NCBI GenBank assembly: GCA_023662875.1
Contig: JAMPIG010000020.1
Location: 1-44,462 of the forward strand
Direction: 5' to 3'
Source of the DNA: Roseburia sp.
Lineage (GTDB): Bacteria; Bacillota; Clostridia; Lachnospirales; Lachnospiraceae
DNA: 44,462 nt
Under the pieces are notes generated by a model. That model did not search any database, had not been told where the DNA came from, and was given only the letters and a program-made list of their open reading frames with translations. How positions within the stretch are numbered: the stretch's first letter is position 1; every line of letters begins with the position of its first letter. Below are positions 26,374-35,000 of this stretch, in pieces. The position numbers were made by a program, and so were the translations under genes.

Positions 26374-29300
26374 TTATCCTCTCTTTCCATTCTTCAGATC
26401 ATTGATTTTCTTCTTATCTTTCCTGGTACTTCCTACTCCGTAGGCCGCTGTGCCGCCTGCCAGAATCAGCTCCAGGAAGTGGAAGACACAATGCTTCGCT
26501 CCTTCGATTACGCCTGCGCTTGCAAGAGGCGCTGTCTCTTCCTCGATATCGATGCTTTCCGTATCCTCCTCGTTCTCAACTGCCAGAGGCGGTACTTCCT
26601 CCTCGATCTCCAATCCGTCGTCTTCCGGTGCCGGAGCCAGAGGCGCTGCCTCGTCATCAATATCTATCTCGGCTTCCGCTGCTTCGCTTGCGCTGGTAGA
26701 CTCGGACGCGCTTACGGATTCGGATGCGCTGGTGCTTGCTGCTTCACTTGCCGCTGTGCTGGCTGCTGTGCTGGCTTCGGTACTTGCCGTTTCGCTGGCT
26801 GCTGTGCTGGCTTCAGTACTTGCCGTTTCGCTGGCTGCTGTGCTGGCTTCGGTACTTGCCGTTGTCGATGCCGCTGTGCTTGCCGCTGTTGACGCCGCGT
26901 CGCTGGCTGCTGTCGATGCTGCTGTGCTGGCTGCCTCGCTTGCTGCCGTACTTGCGCTTGCGCTGTCCGACTCGCTGGTGCTTACGCTGCCCGAGACGCT
27001 TGCGCTGATGCTCTCCGACTCGCTTGCGCTTACGCTGCCCGAGATGCTTGCGCTGATGCTCTCCGACTCGCTTGCGCTGGTGCTTGCGCTTGTCGATGCG
27101 CTGGTACTTGCGCTTGTGGAAGCACTCGTCGATGCACTAGTACTTGCACTGGTCGATGCGCTTGTCGATGCGCTGGTGCTTGCACTGGTCGATGCACTGG
27201 TACTTGCGCTTGTGGAAGCGCTTGTCGATGCGCTGGTACTTGCGCTCGTGGAAGCACTCGTCGATGCGCTCGTGCTTGCACTGGTAGAAGCACTTGTCGA
27301 TGCGCTGGTGCTTGCGCTGGTCGATGCGCTGGTACTTGCGCTAGTTGATGCGCTCGTGCTTGCGCTCGTGGATGCGCTGGTGCTTGCACTGGTAGAAGCA
27401 CTTGTCGATGCGCTGGTACTTGCGCTCGTGGATGCGCTGGTCGATGCACTCGTGCTTGCGCTAGTTGATGCGCTGGTACTTGCACTCGTCGATGCACTGG
27501 TACTTGCGCTCGTCGATGCGCTCGTGCTTGCGCTGGTAGAAGCACTTGTCGATGCGCTGGTGCTTGCGCTAGTCGATGCACTGGTGCTTGCGCTAGTCGA
27601 TGCACTGGTGCTTGCACTCGTGGAAGCACTGGTGCTTGCACTCGTGGAAGCACTGGTGCTTGCGCTCGTCGATGCACTCGTGGAAGCACTGGTACTTGCA
27701 CTCGTCGATGCACTCGTACTTGCGCTAGTAGAAGCACTGGTGCTTGCACTCGTTGATGCGCTGGTACTTGCGCTCGTGCTTGCACTCGTCGAGGCACTGG
27801 TGCTTGCGCTCGTCGATGCGCTGGTACTTGCGCTCGTCGATGCGCTGGTACTTGCGCTCGTCGATGCGCTGGTACTTGCGCTCGTCGATGCGCTGGTACT
27901 TGCGCTCGTCGATGCGCTGGTGCTTGCGCTAGTAGAAGCACTCGTTGATGCGCTGGTGCTTGCGCTGGTGGAAGCACTCGTCGAAGCACTGGTGCTTGCG
28001 CTTGTGGAAGCACTCGTTGATGCGCTCGTGCTTGCGCTCGTTGATGCGCTGGTGCTTGCACTGGTAGAAGCACTTGTTGATGCGCTGGTACTTGCGCTGG
28101 TGGAAGCACTCGTCGACGCGCTCGTGGAAGCACTGGTGCTTGCGCTAGTAGAAGCACTCGTTGATGCGCTGGTACTTGCGCTCGTGGAAGCACTCGTTGA
28201 TGCGCTGGTACTTGCGCTCGTGGAAGCACTCGTCGATGCGCTGGTAGAAGCACTCGTGCTTGCGCTCGTCGATGCACTGGTACTTGCGCTTGTGGAAGCA
28301 CTCGTCGATGCGCTGGTACTTGCGCTCGTAGAAGCGCTTGTCGATGCGCTGGTGCTTGCGCTAGTCGATGCGCTGGTACTTGCGCTTGTGGATGCACTCG
28401 TCGATGCGCTCGTGCTTGCGCTCGTCGATGCACTGGTGCTTGCGCTAGTCGATGCGCTCGTGCTTGCGCTCGTCGATGCGCTGGTACTTGCACTGGTAGA
28501 AGCACTTGTCGATGCGCTCGTGCTTGCGCTCGTGGAAGCACTTGTCGATGCGCTGGTGCTTGCGCTAGTCGATGCACTGGTGCTTACGCTGGTAGAAGCA
28601 CTTGTCGATGCACTGGTACTTGCGCTTGTCGATGCGCTGGTGCTTGCGCTGGTTGATGCACTCGTGCTTGCGCTCGTGGAAGCACTTGTCGATGCGCTGG
28701 TGCTTGCGCTGGTTGATGCACTCGTGCTTGCGCTCGTGGAAGCACTTGTCGATGCGCTGGTGCTTGCGCTCGTGGAAGCGCTGGTACTTGCACTCGTTGA
28801 TGCGCTGGTGCTTGCGCTGGTCGATACACTCGTGCTTGCACTCGTTGAAGCACTCGTGCTTGCGCTCGTCGATGCGCTGGTAGAAGCACTCGTGCTTGCG
28901 CTTGTCGATGCGCTAGTGCTTGCACTCGTGGAAGCGCTGGTACTTGCGCTCGTCGATGCACTCGTGCTTGCGCTGGTAGAAGCACTCGTTGATGCGCTCG
29001 TACTTGCGCTCGTTGATGCGCTCGTACTTGCGCTCGTGGATGCACTGGTACTTGCGCTCGTGCTTGCACTGGTACTTGCACTGGTCGATGCACTCGTGCT
29101 TGCGCTTGTCGATGCGCTGGTAGAAGCGCTCGTCGATGCGCTGGTACTTGCGCTCGTGGAGGCACTTGTTGATGCGCTCGTGCTTGCACTCGTTGATGCA
29201 CTTACGCTATCACTATACGCCGTACTCGCTGCATTTGCTTCCTCACCTTCCGTTGTATTTCTGTTATAGACATAAGTTGTTCTAGTCGCCTGGGACCAAT

Positions 29301-31065
29301 AGCTCGTATCTCCACTAACTGTAAATTTCTTGATGGAGTTACCGTTTTCATCAAATACGTGATAATCGCCGTTTGCATCCGTTCCCAGCCTGCTCGCCTT
29401 TTTAATTTCACTATAGTTCCCTTTTCCATTTGCTTGTGTATAAAACTTACGATTACTGCCTATAACAAGCTGATTATTAGTTCCTTCCTCTGTAAGCTTA
29501 TGCCAATTTCCTTCTTGATCCTGAACAACTGCATATTTATAATCTGTTCCAACCAATTTATCTGTTCCACCTGCAACGACATACGACTCGTTGCCGACCT
29601 TATAACTGGTTGTTGAAGTACTCTCACCATTATAGCCATTGTTATTATAGACTGTGCTTCCTCTATTGTTTTTATATGTCGTATAACGCGCTTCACTTCC
29701 ATCAGCACTTACGGTAAACAGCTCTCTTTGCGTGACAACGCCATTCCTATCTTTTGTTTCCGAAAGGACATATGAGACTGTTCCATCGGCGTCAATCTGT
29801 CTGCGCAAAAAAGTCCGCTCTGTACCATTTATTTTAATCGTAATATTTTCCTTGCCCTCATCGGTGCTAACTGTGTACTCAATCGTTGGAGCTTCAGCGT
29901 CTTCGCCGAATTCCTTTTTATCTTGGTTATTCTTCTGCGTGGTTGTTACTTCTTCTCCGCGAACTCCGTCATAATTAACTTCCGCCTGCTTTACAATTAC
30001 CTTCCTTCCGACCTCATCATACGTATAAACCCGAGTAAGTTCCTTCCCCTCGCTATCTTTATAATATACCACATAAGACTTATCACCATTCGGTTCGATT
30101 TCTTTGCTTAAAGTCAACTTCTCACTCTTGATCTGGAACCTAATAATGGCTTCCGCAACCGCCTGCGCCGAGCCCGTTCCAGCTTCATAAGCCGCAAGCG
30201 CATTTGCATAGGCCGCAAGCTCATCCGCCGTTCCCTCGATCGCCGCCAGAGCCATGATCTCCTCTGTCGTATCTCCGTCCAGCGCATAACTAGCCGGAGC
30301 ATACGATCTAATCATGTTGAAAAGCGACATTACCAATCCTTGATCCGTCTCACTCGCTGCGCTGCTCTCGGACAAGCTGGTTGACTCGCTCTCCGATGTA
30401 CTGGTAGACTCGGATACGCTGGTCGAAGCGCTGACGCTCTCAGACTCGGAAACCACAACCGATTCGCTTTCGGACACGCTGGTCGAAGCAGAGTCGGACA
30501 GGCTGGTCGATGCGCTGGCGGAATCGGACTCAGACGCTACAATCGAATCGCTCTCGCTCTCGGACAGACGAACGGAATCAGACTCGGACGCCACAGCGGA
30601 GTCCCTTTCACTCTCGGACAGGCTGACTGCATCCGATTCAGACGCTACGATCGAATCGCTCTCACTCTCCGGCAGACGAACGGAATCAGACTCAGACGCC
30701 ACGATACTATCAGACTCGGATGCCACGACAGAATCACTCTCCGACAAACGGGCGGAGTCAGACTCGGATACAATAGCGCTGTCAGACTCGGACGCCACAG
30801 CGGATACGCTCTCACTCGCTCTACCGCTTGCCAACTCGCTCTCTCGCGCGCTGACTGCAATACTATTCTCGGTATCTACAACTGAAACCGATTCTAACGG
30901 AGTCTCTGTAGTAGACGCTTCAAGCTCCTCCGAAACGCTCGTGCTACCCTCCATCGAGTTATCTGATTCCATTGCATAAACCACATTGTAGTCCTGCATC
31001 AGATTCGCTCCGCCGAGCATCACTCCCGTTGCCGCAATACTTTTTAAGATGTCCTTTTTCTTCAT
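26374..31065 (-). CDS. serine-rich repeat glycoprotein adhesin, aSec substrate
   Basis: 1563 aa. Residues 1-31 are a short signal peptide with glycines in its core ([12 protein letters not shown]) and a V-Y-A cleavage site. Residues ~75-245 are the first Ser-rich region, built on ASESDS units. Residues ~265-615 are a non-repetitive domain of mixed charge, the likely ligand-binding region. Residues ~620-1330 are the second Ser-rich region of SAST repeats, extended to ~1455 by SxSES and AAST variants. The C-terminus has three acidic motifs ([27 protein letters not shown]), a hydrophobic stretch ([18 protein letters not shown]) and a basic tail. There is no LPXTG and no KxYKxGKxW signal, unlike streptococcal SRRPs. 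The ATG has AGGAG 10 nt upstream. As the first large gene of the aSec operon it is clearly the export substrate; its ligand is unknown. Confidence 0.9.
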   Translation of the reverse strand: MKKKDILKSIAATGVMLGGANLMQDYNVVYAMESDNSMEGSTSVSEELEASTTETPLESVSVVDTENSIAVSARESELASGRASESVSAVASESDSAIVSESDSARLSESDSVVASESDSIVASESDSVRLPESESDSIVASESDAVSLSESERDSAVASESDSVRLSESESDSIVASESDSASASTSLSDSASTSVSESESVVVSESESVSASTSVSESTSTSESESTSLSESSAASETDQGLVMSLFNMIRSYAPASYALDGDTTEEIMALAAIEGTADELAAYANALAAYEAGTGSAQAVAEAIIRFQIKSEKLTLSKEIEPNGDKSYVVYYKDSEGKELTRVYTYDEVGRKVIVKQAEVNYDGVRGEEVTTTQKNNQDKKEFGEDAEAPTIEYTVSTDEGKENITIKINGTERTFLRRQIDADGTVSYVLSETKDRNGVVTQRELFTVSADGSEARYTTYKNNRGSTVYNNNGYNGESTSTTSYKVGNESYVVAGGTDKLVGTDYKYAVVQDQEGNWHKLTEEGTNNQLVIGSNRKFYTQANGKGNYSEIKKASRLGTDANGDYHVFDENGNSIKKFTVSGDTSYWSQATRTTYVYNRNTTEGEEANAASTAYSDSVSASTSASTSASTSASTSASTSASTSASTSASTSASTSASTSASTSASTSASTSASTSASTSASTSASTSASTSASTSASTSASTSASTSASTSASTSASTSASTSASTSASTSASTSASTSASTSVSTSASTSASTSASTSASTSASTSASTSASTSASTSASTSASTSASTSASTSASTSASTSASTSASTSASTSASTSASTSVSTSASTSASTSASTSASTSASTSASTSASTSASTSASTSASTSASTSASTSASTSASTSASTSASTSASTSASTSASTSASTSASTSASTSASTSASTSASTSASTSASTSASTSASTSASTSASTSASTSASTSASTSASTSASTSASTSASTSASTSASTSASTSASTSASTSASTSASTSASTSASTSASTSASTSASTSASTSASTSASTSASTSASTSASTSASTSASTSASTSASTSASTSASTSASTSASTSASTSASTSASTSASTSASTSASTSASTSASTSASTSASTSASTSASTSASTSASTSASTSASTSASTSASTSASTSASTSASTSASTSASTSASTSASTSASTSASTSASTSASTSASTSASTSASTSASTSASTSASTSASTSASTSASTSASTSASTSASTSASTSASTSASTSASTSASTSASTSASTSASTSASTSASTSASTSASTSASTSASTSASTSASTSASTSASTSASTSASTSASESESISASISGSVSASESESISASVSGSVSTSESDSASASTAASEAASTAASTAASDAASTAASTAASTTASTEASTAASETASTEASTAASETASTEASTAASTAASEAASTSASESVSASESTSASEAAEAEIDIDDEAAPLAPAPEDDGLEIEEEVPPLAVENEEDTESIDIEEETAPLASAGVIEGAKHCVFHFLELILAGGTAAYGVGSTRKDKKKINDLKNGKRG
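26700..27071 (-). repeat. degenerate Ser/Ala-rich repeats at the C-terminal side of the SAST tract
   Basis: Two imperfect [15 protein letters not shown] units, then a series of [15 protein letters not shown] units in place of SAST. They form a transition between the glycosylated stalk and the acidic membrane-proximal part of the SRRP. Confidence 0.8.
27072..29200 (-). repeat. SAST tandem repeat (second Ser-rich region)
   Basis: About 175 copies of a 12-nt unit coding Ser-Ala-Ser-Thr, with a few Val substitutions. A 24-nt higher order is common: one Ser of each pair of units uses TCN and the others AGY, as in TCG-ACG-AGC-GCA followed by AGT-ACC-AGC-GCA. Third positions vary, so the DNA is less uniform than the protein. 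Such tracts can change length by slippage or recombination, and assembly errors are possible here. Confidence 0.95.
30345..30845 (-). repeat. ASESDS repeats (first Ser-rich region)
   Basis: Units such as VASESDS, RLSESDS and IVASESDS repeat about 15-20 times near the N-terminus of the SRRP, then give way to [11 protein letters not shown]-type sequence. Acidic, unlike the neutral SAST tract. Confidence 0.85.
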
Positions 31066-31104
31066 AATCTGCTTTCTCCTCTCCCGATTATTTCTCGTTT
31101 CTCC

Positions 31105-31215
31105 CTATAATTTTGCTCCGCCTTTTTTAAATAGAACATTCGCCACGCTTCCGTGGCCTTCCTTCTCTTCAATAACCACTATATCAGGAGGGGTATCTCG
31201 CAAAGTGTCTCGCAT
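31105..31215 (-). CDS. possible 36-aa leader ORF upstream of the SRRP gene
   Basis: ATG-initiated frame of 36 codons beginning MRDTLRDTPPDIVVIEEKEG and ending FKKGGAKL, 39 nt before the SRRP start. Codon use resembles real coding sequence, and the same frame is open upstream through the A-rich stretch. No good ribosome site precedes the ATG, so it may be a leader peptide, a gene remnant or chance. Confidence 0.25.
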   Translation of the reverse strand: MRDTLRDTPPDIVVIEEKEGHGSVANVLFKKGGAKL

Positions 31216-31265
31216 CGCTTTTTCAAGAAACTTTTTTTTAATTTTTTCATTTTTTTTGCCAAAAA

Positions 31266-31303
31266 AAGACCGGGACGCCCGCTTTCTGCCGCTTCCCGGT
31301 CTT
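31266..31303 (-). terminator. intrinsic terminator between the upstream Rpn gene and the SRRP operon
   Basis: Stem AAGACCGGGA / TCCCGGTCTT (10 bp) with an 18-nt loop, followed on the minus strand by TTTTT. It lies 24 nt past the Rpn stop codon and should isolate the SRRP operon from upstream transcription. The SRRP promoter must therefore lie within 31066-31265; I could not pick out a convincing -35/-10 pair there. Confidence 0.85.
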
Positions 31304-31326
31304 GCTATGTCCGTTATAAATTTCTT

Positions 31327-32295
31327 TCAGGCAGGATGCGCGTCCAGCCTCTTAAGAACCGACTCGCAATCATAATCTGGCGCAAATTCTTTCGCCGCGT
31401 TGCAGATTGGCTCGATTACAGAAAGCTCTTCGACCAAATCCTCAGCGATCTTTTCAACCGACTGATTCAGCCGCAGCTTTTTGCAAATCTGAGTGACCAG
31501 CCGATTTCTGTCCCCGTCCATCCGGCCGATCTCGATTCCCTGTCCTCGTCCGATCTCGATTCCCTTTTCCATCCCAATCTCTTCGCTGTCCTCCCTGAGC
31601 AGCCTCTCGTAAAGCTCCTGGTCAAAATCATAGACTCCCATTTCCACAATCTCCTTCCTATGCTCCCCGAAAAACTCTGCAAGGATATTCTCCGACACGC
31701 ACTCATCCACAGCCTGACGCACTGCTTCCTCCGCACCAAGCCCGGCGTCCCTCTTCTTCCGGGCCTTCTCTACAAAGGACATATACCCCCTCAGGCTCTC
31801 GCATTTCTCCAAAAGTTCCCTGCTATAGCCCGGATTAATATTGATCACCGTTACCTTCAGTTCCAGCTCCGGCTCCGCTTCCTCTCTCTCGAACAGCTCC
31901 GATAGCCAGTATACCTGCTCCTCCGGCTGCTCTTCTACTCCGTTATAGAAGACAATAAACCTTGGTGCCGGAATCTTTATCTGCTTCCGGCGGTACAACA
32001 TTCCCGGCGGCGCGATCTTCTTCAATTCTTCCGCCACATAGTACAGGTTCCGAAGCGCCATATTCGGATTCGCACTGGATTGCTGCTCGCAGAGATTTAA
32101 TCTGGAGTCAACTACAAACGCGGCGTCATTCTTCACCTTCATGCAGAACGCTTCCTCCAGCGTGACGACCTCCAACTCCTCTTCCTTTTCATAAGATGTA
32201 TTGTTGACTGCGTTATACAGGGACAGCAAATTCTTCCTTTCTCTGTATAGCAGGCAGAACACATTGTCCTTGTGGTTCCTTGCCATGTTTGACAT
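31327..32295 (-). CDS. Rpn-family PD-(D/E)XK nuclease / putative transposase (second copy)
   Basis: 322 aa from ATG at 32295 with GAGGAG 8 nt upstream. It is related to the gene at 8410-9291: KDNVFCLLYRERKNLLSLYN, then VDSRLNLCEQQSSANPNMAL (Asp and E-x-Q of the nuclease core) and FIVFYNGVEEQPEEQV. Near residues 240-262 a Gly/Arg-rich segment repeats IEIGRGQGIEIGRMDG, a register-slipped repeat seen in this family. The shared architecture but modest identity points to separate arrivals, not a recent duplication. It stands upstream of the SRRP operon, separated from it by a strong terminator, and has its own promoter at 32477-32505. Confidence 0.85.
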   Translation of the reverse strand: MSNMARNHKDNVFCLLYRERKNLLSLYNAVNNTSYEKEEELEVVTLEEAFCMKVKNDAAFVVDSRLNLCEQQSSANPNMALRNLYYVAEELKKIAPPGMLYRRKQIKIPAPRFIVFYNGVEEQPEEQVYWLSELFEREEAEPELELKVTVININPGYSRELLEKCESLRGYMSFVEKARKKRDAGLGAEEAVRQAVDECVSENILAEFFGEHRKEIVEMGVYDFDQELYERLLREDSEEIGMEKGIEIGRGQGIEIGRMDGDRNRLVTQICKKLRLNQSVEKIAEDLVEELSVIEPICNAAKEFAPDYDCESVLKRLDAHPA

Positions 32296-32476
32296 AGCGT
32301 ACTCTCCTCTCCGCAGGAGAATAGTAATGCCTCATTTTGCTTTTCTCCCGCTTTTCTATTGATCGTTTGAATTTAAAGCAGGATTTTCAAAGATGATTTT
32401 CGACGGAAATAGCGGCGAAACGCGCTATCCGCTTGAACGAACAGATTGAATTTATGAAAGTGTCTGCTTTCCTTTA

Positions 32477-32505
32477 AGTATAACATAAGGCAAGATTCCT
32501 GGCAA
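32477..32505 (-). promoter_or_regulatory. sigma-A promoter with extended -10 for the second Rpn gene
   Basis: On the minus strand TTGCCA, 17 nt, TATACT, with TGT before the -10 hexamer (TGn extension). It implies a 5' leader of about 175 nt, in which I see no regulatory structure. Confidence 0.65.
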
Positions 32506-32695
32506 TAAAATTTATTCGTCCGGGCCTCAGCGCAGAAGCGATATGGTAAAAACAGATTGCTTTATCATCAAAAAAGGTATGCTGGAGAAGTTTTTCTCCG
32601 TGGACTACGCCGGGTGCGGCGATCTGTTCGAGGGGCTTTCCATCTGGAGGGAAAAAGGTGCTGATTGGCGATGCGGGCGCGGTTTGTCCGACGCC
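32506..32695. other. intergenic region after the BTAD regulator gene
   Basis: No complete gene. The stop codon of the regulator gene lies in a small hairpin (GACGC TTAAG GCGTC) without a T-run. A plus-strand frame from 32543 starts MVKTDCFIIKKGMLEKFF, which vaguely recalls the start of leucine-rich-repeat surface proteins, but it runs into the antisense of the regulator gene and is not called. Confidence 0.4.
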
Positions 32696-33982
32696 TTAAG
32701 CGTCCAGCTCCTCCTCCCTCAGCTCCTGCGTCATATCCGCATAATACCAGAGTTCTCCCTTGCCGCCCTGTTTTGCATAGGCGGATTCAATCCGGGAGAA
32801 GACAGGGCTGCAGAACTCCTTCTCGATATTGACGAGCATCAGGATAAAATGCCGGTTGCCGTATCTGGTATAGGCGTCCCCGATTCGCAGAGACGCGCCC
32901 AGAACACCCTTTAAAAGCGTCATCTCCTCCTGCAGGTTCATCTGCTTCTGGCCGTTCCTGATTTCCTTCCGGCTCAGGGTCAGGAACATCAAAACCGCCT
33001 CAAAATGGTTTCTCCCCTTGGCCCGGGCCACCAGTCGACAGTAGTCCACAAAGCTGGGATAGGTACAGTAATAGGCTCCTTTTACGGTTTTCTCACCGAA
33101 GATCGCTCTCTTAATATCGTTCTTTCGACCCATAAATACGCGATCCATATTCCGCCAGTCGCCCGGGCTGCCTGTGCCTTTCCTGTGATTTTTGTCGTTC
33201 AGCTCCAGCTTTTCAAAGCACTCCTGCATCTCCGCCGTGGGAGGCGTTCCAAGCTCTCTGGCGTACAGCTCCATCGTGCTGTTATAAATGTCAAGCGCTT
33301 CGTCGTAGCGATAGATTTCCAGATTGCATTTTATCAGCCGGGTCTGCCAGTTATCAAAAGGGTAGATCGAGGCTGCTTTCGTATAAAGGGCAAGCCGATT
33401 TTTATAATCGTTATTTTTTATATATTCCTTTTCCAGTTCCTGTATCGTATAAACGTAGAGACTCTTGTAATAGTCGCTTTTATGAAAAAACCAGGTTTCA
33501 GACTGGTTGGCGGGAAGCAGTTCGCCAGAGTACATCTCGTTCGCCCTGCGAAGCAATTCGATCCGCTCCGCGGAATCAGAGCGCCCCTCCCGATCCGCTT
33601 TTATGGACTCCTCTATCGTCCGTTCGAGTTTCATCACATCCGTCTCCAACGGCGTACTGATTTTCAAACGGCATTTTCCCTCGCTCAGCTCGACATACTC
33701 TTCCTCCGGAAGACCACAGGCTACCAGCTGCCCTTTCAGCCGGTAAATCAGATTATTCAGATTTCGATTGCGGTTTGCAGCCTCCGCACGGCTCTCATTC
33801 CATCCGTACAGGTTATCGATCAACTCATTCTTGGGGATTCCGTTCGGATAGGTCAGAAGGAGCATCTGAAGCAGCCGAACAGACTTCGAGCTTCCTATTT
33901 TATTCAGTTTTAACGCTTCCTCGCCGTAGTACATTGCGAAGCCTCCAAGTAGCTGCACCCGTAAAATCCTGCCCGACGACAT
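32696..33982 (-). CDS. BTAD-domain (SARP/AfsR-like) transcriptional regulator with GGDEF-like C-terminus
   Basis: 428 aa. Residues ~6-95 are an OmpR-type winged helix (ILRVQLLGGFAMYYGEEALK; NELIDNLYGWNE; NRNLNNLIYRLKGQL). Residues ~105-255 form the bacterial transcriptional activation domain of TPR-like helices (RRANEMYSGELLPANQSETW, DEALDIYNSTMELYAREL). The C-terminal ~130 residues end in RIGDAYTRYGNRHFILMLVN, which resembles a GGDEF-fold domain that has lost its active-site motif, a combination common in Lachnospiraceae regulators. It should bind DNA and activate transcription; the targets are unknown. It starts 54 nt after the AP2 gene on the same strand, so the invertible promoter would transcribe both. 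The next locus downstream is the SRRP/aSec cluster. Confidence 0.88.
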   Translation of the reverse strand: MSSGRILRVQLLGGFAMYYGEEALKLNKIGSSKSVRLLQMLLLTYPNGIPKNELIDNLYGWNESRAEAANRNRNLNNLIYRLKGQLVACGLPEEEYVELSEGKCRLKISTPLETDVMKLERTIEESIKADREGRSDSAERIELLRRANEMYSGELLPANQSETWFFHKSDYYKSLYVYTIQELEKEYIKNNDYKNRLALYTKAASIYPFDNWQTRLIKCNLEIYRYDEALDIYNSTMELYARELGTPPTAEMQECFEKLELNDKNHRKGTGSPGDWRNMDRVFMGRKNDIKRAIFGEKTVKGAYYCTYPSFVDYCRLVARAKGRNHFEAVLMFLTLSRKEIRNGQKQMNLQEEMTLLKGVLGASLRIGDAYTRYGNRHFILMLVNIEKEFCSPVFSRIESAYAKQGGKGELWYYADMTQELREEELDA

Positions 33983-34036
33983 CCCGGTTCCCTCCTGATT
34001 CCTTTTCCCTCACCCGCTGTCTCTTGCTTCGGAACA

Positions 34037-34930
34037 TCAATCCGGTTCTCTCTCTCCTTCCAGACGTTCCAGAAATTTATCATAAATCTCCTCGCTCCGC
34101 TGTCTGGCTTTCACCGCGTCGGTCAGCTGTTCAAAGGAGCCGAGATATTTTGTTTTCCCCTGAAAGGTAATCTGAGCCACCCAGAGTCCGCGCCTCCTGT
34201 TAAAATAGACCCCGTTATATCCGCTGGTATTACTTTTAATCAGCCGCCCGCTTTTGATCGCACGCAGCATCGCGACGGAGGTTCCCTCCGCCAACCCCAG
34301 ATTCTCTTTATAGACGCTGGCCTGCAGGCAGCCGCAGCTTTTCGTCTTCCCGCTCTGCAGGAGCGTCTGGCCTACGACAGTCTCCCTCCCGCAGTCGCAT
34401 CGGCATCTCCATCGGTGCATCCCCGCACGTTTTCCGGCGTATTCTGTAACCGTCAACTTTCCGAAGCGTTTCCCGACGAAATCCTTTCGCTCCGGATGAC
34501 TCAGGCAGCCGCAGCTCTTGTGTCCCCCGCACACCAGCCGCCCGATCTCGACCTCCGCTTCCCTCCCGCAGTCGCACCTGCAGATCCATATTGTTCCGCC
34601 CCCGCAGCCACGCTTTTTGGTGGGTTGGATTGCTGTCAGCCTTCCAAAACGCATCCCTGAGATATCCCTCTGGCCCGGTCCTACCGCAGAGCGGCAGCCG
34701 CAGTCTCGTACTGTTTCCCTCTGGAGACAGCGGGTATCCAGCAGGAGCTCTCCTCCGCAGTCGCAGCGGCAGCGCCAGACAATATAGCCGGACTTTCTTC
34801 TCTCGGTGGGTTCCGTCACCGTCAGCATACCGACCCTGCTTCCAATCCCTATCACGCCAGCCCCTTCTCCCTTTGCCTGATTAATTCCGCAGGCTACGGC
34901 GGCCTCCCGCAGGAATCTCTCCCAAACCAT
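34037..34930 (-). CDS. AP2-domain DNA-binding protein with three Cys-cluster repeats
   Basis: 297 aa from ATG at 34930, which lacks a good ribosome site. A GTG at 34855, with AAGGGG 5 nt upstream and closer to the first repeat, is a plausible alternative (272 aa). Three repeats (about residues 52-79, 115-142, 174-201) share W-[RI]-C-R-C-D-C-G followed by a closing CGC, with a FGKLTVTE-like strand before each; the clustered Cys could bind zinc. Residues 233-290 are an AP2 domain (SGYNGVYFNRRRGLWVAQIT; KYLGSFEQLTDAVKARQ), as in phage and mobile-element proteins. It is the first gene downstream of the inversion switch and probably co-transcribed with the BTAD regulator. A regulator or recombination accessory role is likely, but which cannot be told. 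Confidence 0.85.
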   Translation of the reverse strand: MVWERFLREAAVACGINQAKGEGAGVIGIGSRVGMLTVTEPTERRKSGYIVWRCRCDCGGELLLDTRCLQRETVRDCGCRSAVGPGQRDISGMRFGRLTAIQPTKKRGCGGGTIWICRCDCGREAEVEIGRLVCGGHKSCGCLSHPERKDFVGKRFGKLTVTEYAGKRAGMHRWRCRCDCGRETVVGQTLLQSGKTKSCGCLQASVYKENLGLAEGTSVAMLRAIKSGRLIKSNTSGYNGVYFNRRRGLWVAQITFQGKTKYLGSFEQLTDAVKARQRSEEIYDKFLERLEGEREPD

Positions 34931-34976
34931 GCGGCAAAGACATCCCTCAGAAGTTAAAGATAGATTCCCCGAAAAA

Positions 34977-35000
34977 AGGACAGAATCACCATTTTGTCCT
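34977..35000. repeat. left inverted repeat of the invertible segment, also a terminator-like hairpin
   Basis: 24 nt, the exact reverse complement of 35323-35346. Read on the minus strand it is AGGACAAAATGG then TGATTCTGTCCT. The two halves are themselves near-palindromic (arms AGGACARAAT), as in tyrosine-recombinase core sites. With flanking AAA and TTTTTT the minus-strand RNA would form a 9-bp stem, one mismatch, three more pairs and a GGTG loop followed by U residues. Confidence 0.92.

Noticed and set aside
26700-29200. CRISPR-like array
   Set aside because: The repeats are contiguous 12/24-nt coding units without spacers.
26450-29269. 939-codon plus-strand open frame opposite the SRRP repeats ([10 protein letters not shown]-type protein)
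   Set aside because: It is the mirror of the SAST codons: no stops can arise from this composition. It has no ribosome site and no domain, and the minus-strand SRRP fits the aSec context.
32543-32914. 123-codon plus-strand frame starting MVKTDCFIIKKGMLEKFF
   Set aside because: The beginning faintly resembles leucine-rich-repeat protein starts, but more than half overlaps the BTAD gene in antisense and there is no ribosome site. At most a decayed remnant.
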